DNA from: JAWBMQ01 sp038828875
GTDB taxonomy: Archaea; Nanobdellota; Nanobdellia; Woesearchaeales; JAWBMQ01
Direction: 5' to 3'
Assembly: GCA_038828875.1 (NCBI GenBank)
Contig: JAWBMQ010000001.1
Span: 1-64,000, forward strand
DNA length: 64,000 bases
Under the pieces are notes generated by a model, which saw only the letters and a list, made by a program, of their open reading frames with translations, was not told the DNA's origin and searched no databases. Numbering within the stretch: the first letter of the stretch is position 1; every line of letters begins with the position of its first letter. The position numbers and the translations under genes are program-made. Positions 8,823-15,983 of this stretch are shown piece after piece.

Positions 8823-9536
8823 ATGGAAGAAAATGAAAAAAATTTTGAAAATTTTAAAAATATGGAAGATATGTATGTTATATTAGAATATGATATTGAA
8901 GTATTAACTGGTCTACATATAGGTACATCAAGAGATAGTATAAGCATAGGAGGAGTAGATAATCCAATTATAAAGGATAAATATGGATTTCCTTATATCC
9001 CTGGAAGTAGCTTAAAAGGAAAAATTAGAAGTTTGTTAGAAAAAGCAAACAAGATTAAGGATTTAGCAGAATTTAATGAAAATACTTATAACCATATAGA
9101 ATCAAAAATAGCGTTTATTTTTGGATCCCCTGGTCAAAATAGAAAAACACCAATTGCAGTTATATTTAGAGATGCAAAATTACTTTTGGATGATTCTAAA
9201 AATCACGATCCTAAAGAATTTATAGAGATAAAATTTGAAAATAAAATTAATAGAATTGATGGAACTGCAAAAGATCCAAGAGAAATAGAAAGAGTAGTTC
9301 CTAAGACTAAATTTAGGTGGGAAATAGTAATTAAAAGATATTTATTTACAAAAAATGGAGATGAAGAAGAATTTGTTTATAAAGAAAGAGAGAATAGTTC
9401 AAATGTTTTTAGAATAACTTTAAAAGAAGTGGAAGAAATAATAAATCAAGGAATAAAACTTTTAGAAAATGATTATTTGGGAGGAAGTGGAACAAGGGGG
9501 TATGGAAAAGTAAGATTTATACCTATTTACAAGTAA
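8823..9536 (+). CDS. csm3: Csm3, backbone RAMP and target-RNA nuclease
   Basis: A RAMP protein of 237 residues that polymerises along the crRNA. It shows TGLHIGTSRDS near residue 30, GGVDNPII, then IPGSSLKGKIRSLLE and a C-terminal glycine-rich loop LGGSGTRGYGKV. The acidic residue in the TSRDS loop lies where Csm3 proteins carry the aspartate that cuts target RNA every six bases, so slicing looks intact. It is followed by a 95-base gap, the largest in the operon, before csm4. Confidence 0.95.
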   Translation: MEENEKNFENFKNMEDMYVILEYDIEVLTGLHIGTSRDSISIGGVDNPIIKDKYGFPYIPGSSLKGKIRSLLEKANKIKDLAEFNENTYNHIESKIAFIFGSPGQNRKTPIAVIFRDAKLLLDDSKNHDPKEFIEIKFENKINRIDGTAKDPREIERVVPKTKFRWEIVIKRYLFTKNGDEEEFVYKERENSSNVFRITLKEVEEIINQGIKLLENDYLGGSGTRGYGKVRFIPIYK

Positions 9537-9631
9537 AAAGGTAATTAATATTTCAATTGTACTAATTAAAATACATATTTAACGAAGAATTTGTTTAAAT
9601 TAAAAAATAGAAAAAGAAGAAAGGTGAGAAA

Positions 9632-10558
9632 ATGTATTTAATTAAGCTTTTCCCTAAGAAAGATAGTAAATTTGTTTTTGGAAATTCATTTTATGATTCT
9701 TCAAAAATAATATTTCATAGTGATTCTTTAGCATCAGCAATAATAAATAATTTAATTTCTATTAATAGAGAGGTTTCAATTGAAAATTTTCCAAAAATTT
9801 CTTCTCTTTTTTATGGTGTTTGTGGAAAAAAGGATGTTTTGTTTATTCCTTTAGTTCGAACTAAAGAAATGAAATCAAAGATAGACATTTTAAAAAAACA
9901 ACATGAAGATCAAAAATTAGCAAAAAAAATAAAATTTCAATCTATTGAATCATTATTTTCAGATGATTTGATTGTAACTTCTAATAAAAAATATTTAGTA
10001 ACTAGAGAAGAATTTGATTATATTAGTAATATTGATTTTCTATATTTCTTAAACGATCAATTGAAAAATAATATAGACAAGAATTCAGAATCTGTTCTAG
10101 AAGAAGGGGGATTATACGATATTGAATACCTAACATTAGAAAAAAATGTTTTCTTTTATTTTATTGCTGAAGAAATAGATTCAATAAAAAAGGGAATAGA
10201 TTTGATAAAGATTAATGGGTTGGGTGGTAGACGGTCAATAGGATATGGAGAAATTGATCACATTGAATACAGCAAAATAAATTTTTTAGAAGAGGGAGAT
10301 AAATATTTAAGTTTGTCTGTTATTTTTTTTAAAGATTCTTCAGAGTTTGAAAAAGTCGAATCATATGAAATTTACAAAAGTAGAGGATTTATAGGATATC
10401 CAGTTTGGAATCATAGAACTAAAGAGATTTTAGGAGTAATGGAAGGTGCAATTTTAAGTGATAAAATAGAAGGTAAAAATTTTGAAAATGTGGCACCTGA
10501 ATCTCTTAATGTTAAAATTCCAAGAATCGGAAAACCATTGTTAATAAAGGTGAAATAA
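9632..10558 (+). CDS. csm4: Csm4, crRNA 5'-tag binding RAMP
   Basis: A protein of 308 residues. It opens with the family pattern LIKLFPKKDSKFVFG and IIFHSDSLASAII, and has a glycine-rich loop INGLGGRRSIGYGEID near residue 195. Csm4 caps the complex and holds the repeat-derived 5' tag next to Cas10. GGTGAG then AAA precedes the ATG. The preceding 95 bases contain AATACATATTTAACG, a possible internal promoter, although read-through from upstream is equally likely. Its stop overlaps the csm5 ATG by one base. Confidence 0.92.
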   Translation: MYLIKLFPKKDSKFVFGNSFYDSSKIIFHSDSLASAIINNLISINREVSIENFPKISSLFYGVCGKKDVLFIPLVRTKEMKSKIDILKKQHEDQKLAKKIKFQSIESLFSDDLIVTSNKKYLVTREEFDYISNIDFLYFLNDQLKNNIDKNSESVLEEGGLYDIEYLTLEKNVFFYFIAEEIDSIKKGIDLIKINGLGGRRSIGYGEIDHIEYSKINFLEEGDKYLSLSVIFFKDSSEFEKVESYEIYKSRGFIGYPVWNHRTKEILGVMEGAILSDKIEGKNFENVAPESLNVKIPRIGKPLLIKVK

Positions 10559-11679
10559 TGGAAACAATAAGATTAAAATTAAAAATTAAAACACCTTTAC
10601 TAATCTCTTCAGGGGAGATTTTGTGTCCTTTTGATTATTACATAGAAGAAAGAGATGATCATAAAAATTATTGTTTTGTTTTAGATTTAGAAAATTTTAT
10701 TGAAGAGATTATGAATGTAGGAGAAGAGATGGATTTAGAATTATTTATGAATCTTTTTTTAGAAGAAATTAGAAATAGTATTAAAAATAATAAATTTACA
10801 AAAAATATGAAAGAAATTTTGGAATCTATTGGAAAAAGAAATCTTTTAAGAAAGAATTTTAATTATAATTATATTTTAGAAAAATCAAAAAGATTTTCAT
10901 TTTCAACAATGAATAAAAAAGAAGATATAAAGACTACATTAGAATTGCCAATTCTTACAAAGGAAAATAGGCCTTATCTTCCAGGAAGTTCTATAAAAGG
11001 TGCGATTAAAACAGCTTTATTTTTCAAATATATCTCTGAAAAAAAGGAAAATAATAGTGTTCAAAAATTAAGTTATTTACTTAAAAAGTATCTCCAGATT
11101 AAAGCAAAGATAGTAGGTAAAAAAAACAATAACTATTCTAAAGAATTAAAAGAGATTTCTGAAGAAATTAAAAAAATACTAAATATTTTTGAATCAGACA
11201 TGAAAAATATAAATTTTATAGTCAGAGATGTTCCCCTTGAAAACTTTTCTTTTGAAATCTATAGAATCGAGAGAATGAATAGAAAAAAGTTTGGGGAAAA
11301 AAATCTTCGATTGTCTTCAGCTATTTTTATAAACGAAGGAGAAGGGCTCCTAAAGATTTCATGTGATGATGAAATGATTTCAAATTTTAAGAAAATTTAT
11401 CCTCATTTTACTAGTTTTAAAGAGCTTTTATTTGAATCGATGAAAGAATTTTATAATGAAGTAAGTAAGAGAATTAACGATCAATGGGAAAGATTGATAA
11501 CTTTTGATTTTTCTGAAGGATCAATTCCAATTCAATTAGGAAAATATGGTAATTTATACACTAAAAGTATTGCAGTTTATCTTTTAGATAAATCATATAT
11601 CTATCCAAAAACAATTTCATACATAGAGTACAATAATCAGAAAGTACAACCTGGCTGGGTAGAATTGAAAGAGGTGTAG
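10558..11679 (+). CDS. csm5: Csm5, crRNA 3'-end RAMP
   Basis: A RAMP of 373 residues with LKIKTPLLISSGE at the start, YLPGSSIKGAIKTALFFK near residue 140, and the closing region PIQLGKYGNLYTKS. These are the hallmarks of Csm5, which caps the 3' end of the crRNA filament and recruits trimming nucleases. The presence of Csm2, Csm4 and Csm5 rather than Cmr proteins fixes the subtype as III-A. It is translationally coupled to csm4 (TAATG junction). Confidence 0.93.
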   Translation: METIRLKLKIKTPLLISSGEILCPFDYYIEERDDHKNYCFVLDLENFIEEIMNVGEEMDLELFMNLFLEEIRNSIKNNKFTKNMKEILESIGKRNLLRKNFNYNYILEKSKRFSFSTMNKKEDIKTTLELPILTKENRPYLPGSSIKGAIKTALFFKYISEKKENNSVQKLSYLLKKYLQIKAKIVGKKNNNYSKELKEISEEIKKILNIFESDMKNINFIVRDVPLENFSFEIYRIERMNRKKFGEKNLRLSSAIFINEGEGLLKISCDDEMISNFKKIYPHFTSFKELLFESMKEFYNEVSKRINDQWERLITFDFSEGSIPIQLGKYGNLYTKSIAVYLLDKSYIYPKTISYIEYNNQKVQPGWVELKEV

Positions 11680-11681
11680 AT

Positions 11682-12275
11682 ATGAAAGTTCTAATTTACA
11701 ATGTGGGAGTTAGTGATTTAAGAATAACTGTTTCTTACAAATACAACGAAGAAGAATGGTTTAGAATAAATAATTTGTATGAAGTTTCTAAAAAAATCTT
11801 CAACGAAGGAGAAATAAGTTATGATGATAATAAATTAGTTGTTGAAAATCTTGATTTTACGATAAAAGAAGATTTAAAAGAAAAGAAAGTTAAGATAAAA
11901 AAACTTAGATTTGAGATTTTAGATTCTTTTTTGAATTATTTCAATCAAAATGTTAAAATAATCTTAATAGGTACAAATCAAAATCCAAATGATGTAAAAG
12001 ATACTCTCTTTGTTGCAAAATTAATGTCAAAATATTTAGAAAGTAAGAAAATTCAAAATGAAGTTTTAGCTTTAGATAAAAATCCAACTGAATTAGAAGT
12101 ATTGATCAATTTCTACAGTGAAATATTAAAAAATCTAAAAAAAGATGAAATTTACGTAAATTTAACAACAGGAACACCAATGCAAGCTTTAGCATTAGCA
12201 TTACTTTCTAAAAATTATAAAATTAATTATTTGTATAAACCAATGAAAGAAGAAGTTAAAGAAGTGATATTATGA
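11682..12275 (+). CDS. Free-standing CARF-domain protein
   Basis: A protein of 197 residues with no recognisable effector domain. It begins MKVLIYNVGVSDL, the same first strand and loop as the Csm6-like protein that follows, and has IILIGTNQN in the middle and the ligand-loop motif NLTTGTPMQALALALL at about 160-175. That is a CARF fold for binding cyclic oligoadenylate. It ends with an ATGA overlap onto the csm6-like gene, so the two are made together. It could be a ring nuclease that degrades the signal, a partner that tunes the RNase, or a decoy sink. Which one cannot be told from sequence. Confidence 0.75.
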   Translation: MKVLIYNVGVSDLRITVSYKYNEEEWFRINNLYEVSKKIFNEGEISYDDNKLVVENLDFTIKEDLKEKKVKIKKLRFEILDSFLNYFNQNVKIILIGTNQNPNDVKDTLFVAKLMSKYLESKKIQNEVLALDKNPTELEVLINFYSEILKNLKKDEIYVNLTTGTPMQALALALLSKNYKINYLYKPMKEEVKEVIL

Positions 12276-13810
12276 AAATTTTGATATGTACTCTAGGAAA
12301 TAGGGATATTCAATTCACAGAAAAGTGTGAAGGATTGGAGTGGAAAAGTAATTCTAAAGAGGGTAATTATGTTTTAGAGGATAAAAAATTCTTAGGTGAA
12401 AGTAAGAAAGTATTAGATAATTATGAAAAATATGAAAAATATATTTTAGCGCCAATAATAGAAAAAGCTGTCAATGAAATCGAAAATTTAGAGAAAATAA
12501 TTCTAATAGCTACGAATCAAATAGGACTAGAGAAACCACATGAAAAAGATACGATTTATGAGGCAGAAGTATTGAAAAAATTTTTCGAAAGAAAATACAA
12601 AATTTCTGTTGAAATTTTTCCTGTAACTTGTGATATTTATGATTTTTCTTCCTTGAAAGATCTTTTTTTAGAGTTGTTGTTTAGCCATCAGGAGGATGAA
12701 TTATATTTTGAACTAAGTGGAGGAGTTCCTCAATTTCGACAGGTTTTTTATATTTACATTTTTATGTTTGAAAATATTAAAGAAATTTTTGAAATAAATG
12801 AAAATTTAGGACGAGTGGAAAAGATAAAAAATAAAATTATAGAAGGTTATAATTTGCTTAGAATAGAACATTCTTTCCATAAGCTTTTAGAAAGTTACAA
12901 TTATCAAGGATTACTTGAACTTTTTGATTTTGAAAATTTGTCTAATAATCGGAAAATAAAATTATTAAAAAATTTAATTATTCTGGGAATCAATAAGAAA
13001 AATTTCGCATTGGATGGAGATTTGTTGAAAAAAATCTACAAAGGAGATATAGATTATATTAAAAAGATTTTATTAAATAAAAAGATAATTTCTAGATTTT
13101 TGTTTGAAAAAACACCAACAGAAAAAATGTATGCATCTTACATAAAAGAATTGGTTGATCTCATTGAAATAGAAACTAATATGAAAAATTTTCAGACTTT
13201 AGCTGCTCTTATATTTAGATTTATGGATTCGGTTGGAATTCTTTTACTTTATGATTATCTTTCTAAAAATCGTGAAAAATTTTCTAAAAATGATGTTGAT
13301 TTTGAAGAATTGTTAAAAGATGAGAAAATTGAAAAAAATAGTGTTATATTTCATATAATTTTAGAATCAAGTGAATTTAAAGAAGCTGAAGAAATATATT
13401 CAAAAGAAATGAAACCAAAATATGACCAGAATAAATTAGAAGTATCTTTAAATTATCTTTTCTTCTATTGTTTTTTTAAAGCATTAAAAGATGAAAAATA
13501 TAACTCTTATTTATTACTTCTTGAATTAGCAAAAGATAAAGGATCTAATGAAAGAAATCTAAGAGCTTTAAGAAATAAAGGAATTTATGCACATTCTTTT
13601 AAATATGTTACAGAAGAAGATTTTAAAAAAATAACTAATAAAACCCCTGAAGAATTTTTAAATTCCATAAAGGGGATTTATTCTGAATATGTGAAAGAAT
13701 TCTTAGAGAATGAGTACTCTGATGAAAATAGCTATAATCTTTTGAATCAATTTATAAAAGAACAATATTTTAATATTAGAAAAGAAATACTTCTGAAAAA
13801 ACAAAAATGA
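12272..13810 (+). CDS. csm6: Csm6/Csx1-like CARF-HEPN ribonuclease
   Basis: A protein of 512 residues. The N-terminal CARF domain shows ILICTLGNRD at 3-12 and ELSGGVPQFRQVF at about 147-159. A long helical middle follows, and a C-terminal HEPN domain has the catalytic R-x6-H motif at R434 and H441 (RNKGIYAH). Family members bind Cas10-made cyclic oligoadenylate through CARF and then cut RNA non-specifically through HEPN. The catalytic pair is intact, so it should be active. It is coupled at both ends (ATGA overlaps) with the free CARF gene and cas6. Confidence 0.88.
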   Translation: MKILICTLGNRDIQFTEKCEGLEWKSNSKEGNYVLEDKKFLGESKKVLDNYEKYEKYILAPIIEKAVNEIENLEKIILIATNQIGLEKPHEKDTIYEAEVLKKFFERKYKISVEIFPVTCDIYDFSSLKDLFLELLFSHQEDELYFELSGGVPQFRQVFYIYIFMFENIKEIFEINENLGRVEKIKNKIIEGYNLLRIEHSFHKLLESYNYQGLLELFDFENLSNNRKIKLLKNLIILGINKKNFALDGDLLKKIYKGDIDYIKKILLNKKIISRFLFEKTPTEKMYASYIKELVDLIEIETNMKNFQTLAALIFRFMDSVGILLLYDYLSKNREKFSKNDVDFEELLKDEKIEKNSVIFHIILESSEFKEAEEIYSKEMKPKYDQNKLEVSLNYLFFYCFFKALKDEKYNSYLLLLELAKDKGSNERNLRALRNKGIYAHSFKYVTEEDFKKITNKTPEEFLNSIKGIYSEYVKEFLENEYSDENSYNLLNQFIKEQYFNIRKEILLKKQK

Positions 13811-14535
13811 GATTACTTATAGAATTTTCACCAACTTATGCAGTTTCTTACAGAGAAATCAATAATTATTTCATACATTCTATGATTTGGAGAAAATTAA
13901 AAAATACCACGTTTTCAGATTTACATGATTCTAAGGGATTCAAATATTTTAATTTTTCAAATATTTTTCCTGTTGAAGATTTTGTTGAGGGTAAAAGATA
14001 CAAATTAATAATTTCTTCACCAATGGAATCTTTTATTTACACTTTAAAAGATCAGTTTGAAAAAGAACCTTTAATTAGATTAGGGAAACACATCTTTGTT
14101 TTATCTTCAACTAAAGTTTTTAAATTACCTCTTGGAGAAAGATGGGAATTAGGAAGTCCTTTAGTTCTGTATAAGAATAACTTCAAAGATGAAAAAAAAT
14201 TAGAGTATTATTCTTTTGAAAAACATAAAGATTTTGAATTTTTCTTTAATAGAATAAAGGAAAACGCTTTGAAGAAATATAATTCTTTTACAGGAAAAGA
14301 ATTTGATTTTAAATTTTTCATGTTTGATTCTTTTAGATTCAAAAGAACCGTAGTGCATAAACTAAATAAAGATGGAAAAGAATTCGTTATAATCGGTACT
14401 TTAGGAGAATTTGAACTGCCAAAAATAAGAAGTAAAGAAGTCAGAAAATTTTATGAATTTGTTCAAGAAGTTGGCTTAGGTGAAAAGAATTCTTTAGGCT
14501 ATGGATTTCTGAATCCATGGAAGAATGAGCAGTGA
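13807..14535 (+). CDS. cas6: Cas6 crRNA-processing endoribonuclease
   Basis: A double-ferredoxin RAMP of 242 residues that cuts the repeat in the precursor transcript to release crRNAs. The N-terminal domain has the usual FIHSMIWR and DLHDSKGFKYFNFS segments with candidate catalytic histidines. The C-terminus has the Cas6 glycine-rich loop VGLGEKNSLGYGFL. The repeat has little hairpin potential beyond the palindrome AACTAGTT, so recognition of an unfolded repeat is likely. It overlaps csm6 and cas1. Confidence 0.92.
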   Translation: MRLLIEFSPTYAVSYREINNYFIHSMIWRKLKNTTFSDLHDSKGFKYFNFSNIFPVEDFVEGKRYKLIISSPMESFIYTLKDQFEKEPLIRLGKHIFVLSSTKVFKLPLGERWELGSPLVLYKNNFKDEKKLEYYSFEKHKDFEFFFNRIKENALKKYNSFTGKEFDFKFFMFDSFRFKRTVVHKLNKDGKEFVIIGTLGEFELPKIRSKEVRKFYEFVQEVGLGEKNSLGYGFLNPWKNEQ

Positions 14536-15496
14536 TCTTTACATACTTAAAAATGGAATTTTAGGATCAGATGCCAATACTATATTTTTTGTTGATTCTG
14601 AAGGAAATAGATTTGTTAAGCCTATTAATTCTATAGATAGCATCTTTTGCTTTGGTTCTGTAACTATTTCAGGCTATTTGATAAATGCAGTTCTAAAAAG
14701 AAATATTTGTGTACATTTTTTTAGCAAATATGGTACTTATAAAGGAAGTTTAATGAATCAGCCAATATACGATGGAAAGGTAATTAAGAATCAAGTTTTA
14801 ATAAGTGAAAATGAACCAGCGAGAGTAAAATATGGAACTCAAATTGTCAAAAGCATGAAAAGTGGTTTCATTTCTTTCTTTAAGAAGTATGACACTACTG
14901 GAATATTTTTTAATTCTGTTGCAAATACAATCATTGGTGCTGATAATATCAATCAATTAATGGGACAAGAATCTTCTTTATGGAAAATTGCGTATTCTTT
15001 CTTGAAAAATGAATTTAGTGAATTTTCTGAAAGAAATTTTCATCCACCTAAAGATAAGGTTAATGCAGTTATTTCTTTTTTGAATTCTTTGTTATATTCT
15101 CATTTTTTAAGCCTATGTAGAGAGGTTTGTGTTTTGCCTGAATTAGGTTTTATTCATGCTTCGAATTATAAGAGATATTCTTTAGTTTTAGATTTTGCGG
15201 ATGAATTCAAACCTTTCTTAACTATCAATTTAGTTTATTATCTCTTTAAGAACAATAAGTTAGATGAAACTTGTTTTCAAGAAGAATCTGAAGGAATTTA
15301 CTTAAATGATTTAGGAGGTGTTATCGTTATAGAAGAATTTAGAAATTCTTTAGAAAAAACATTTTATTTTGATGAATTGAAGAGAAAAATAAGTATAAAG
15401 ACTTTGATGAAGTATGAGTTAGAAAAGTTTAAGAAATCTCTTGAAGATGAATCTTTTAACTTCATTTCTTTTAAACAGTGGGAAAAATGTATGTAA
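14525..15496 (+). CDS. cas1: Cas1 spacer-integration nuclease
   Basis: A Cas1 protein of 323 residues, normal family length. Catalytic metal ligands are visible at E149 (GQESSLWK), H211 (GFIHAS) and the acidic cluster D223-E227 (LDFADEFKP). There is no fused reverse transcriptase, so spacers should come from DNA. It overlaps cas6 by 11 bases and cas2 by 10, so the adaptation genes belong to the same transcript as the effector genes. Confidence 0.97.
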   Translation: MSSDLYILKNGILGSDANTIFFVDSEGNRFVKPINSIDSIFCFGSVTISGYLINAVLKRNICVHFFSKYGTYKGSLMNQPIYDGKVIKNQVLISENEPARVKYGTQIVKSMKSGFISFFKKYDTTGIFFNSVANTIIGADNINQLMGQESSLWKIAYSFLKNEFSEFSERNFHPPKDKVNAVISFLNSLLYSHFLSLCREVCVLPELGFIHASNYKRYSLVLDFADEFKPFLTINLVYYLFKNNKLDETCFQEESEGIYLNDLGGVIVIEEFRNSLEKTFYFDELKRKISIKTLMKYELEKFKKSLEDESFNFISFKQWEKCM

Positions 15497-15756
15497 TTTT
15501 AGTTTATGATTTTAAAGAAAGTAGAGTTGCTAAAGCATACAAAATCGTTAGAAAATATTTGTATTGGCGTCAAAGAAGTGTTTTCGATGGAGAAATTAAT
15601 GAAGAAGATTTAGATTATCTAATAAAAGAATTGACCTCTTTGATGGTTCCTGAAGAGGATTATGTTATAATTTATTCTTGGACAGTTAAGCCTAAAAATG
15701 AATCAATAATGGAGTTTGGGTTCAAGAGGATAGGAAATGATGATATTATATTTTAG
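15487..15756 (+). CDS. cas2: Cas2 adaptation subunit
   Basis: A ferredoxin-fold protein of 89 residues beginning MYVILVYDF, with the conserved aspartate after the first strand and the typical RRxQRSVF-like segment (WRQRSVFDGEI). It forms the Cas1-Cas2 integrase. I chose the ATG at 15487, inside the cas1 end, rather than an in-frame GTG at 15478, because family members start directly with this strand. The leader of array 2 follows 0.2 kb downstream. Confidence 0.95.
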   Translation: MYVILVYDFKESRVAKAYKIVRKYLYWRQRSVFDGEINEEDLDYLIKELTSLMVPEEDYVIIYSWTVKPKNESIMEFGFKRIGNDDIIF

Positions 15757-15983
15757 AAAGTTTTAAAAAAGTTTTTCTGAAAAATTTACCCCTATAACTA
15801 TTGTCTATACTTTGAAAATTTGAAGGAATTGTTAGGTGGTAGTTAAATTTTCATTTTTGGAAAAAGTTTCGTTTTTAAATGTTATGGATACTAGTATGGT
15901 ATTTTGTTAATCTTTGCGAAATCGTAAATCTTTTAAGAAAAATTTTTAAGTTTTAAGCTCTATCTCTTCAATATTTCCCAAGG
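15757..15983 (+). promoter_or_regulatory. Leader of CRISPR array 2
   Basis: The stretch between cas2 and the first repeat holds no gene. Bases 15891-15983 are identical to 1-93. TTGCGAA lies at 15914-15920 and an AT-rich TATA-like stretch at about 15940-15955, placed to start transcription close to the first repeat. T-runs just after cas2 (15766-15778) could end the cas transcript. Bases 15871-15899 end in ACTAGTATGG and loosely resemble a decayed repeat. Confidence 0.85.

Noticed and set aside
8396..11679. A type III-B (Cmr) assignment for the RAMP genes
   Set aside because: Gene order, the small helical subunit and the Csm4/Csm5 motifs fit III-A; no Cmr-specific proteins are present.
14525..15496. 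Reverse transcriptase-Cas1 fusion as the source of RNA-derived spacers
   Set aside because: Cas1 is 323 residues with no reverse transcriptase motif, and none is seen nearby.
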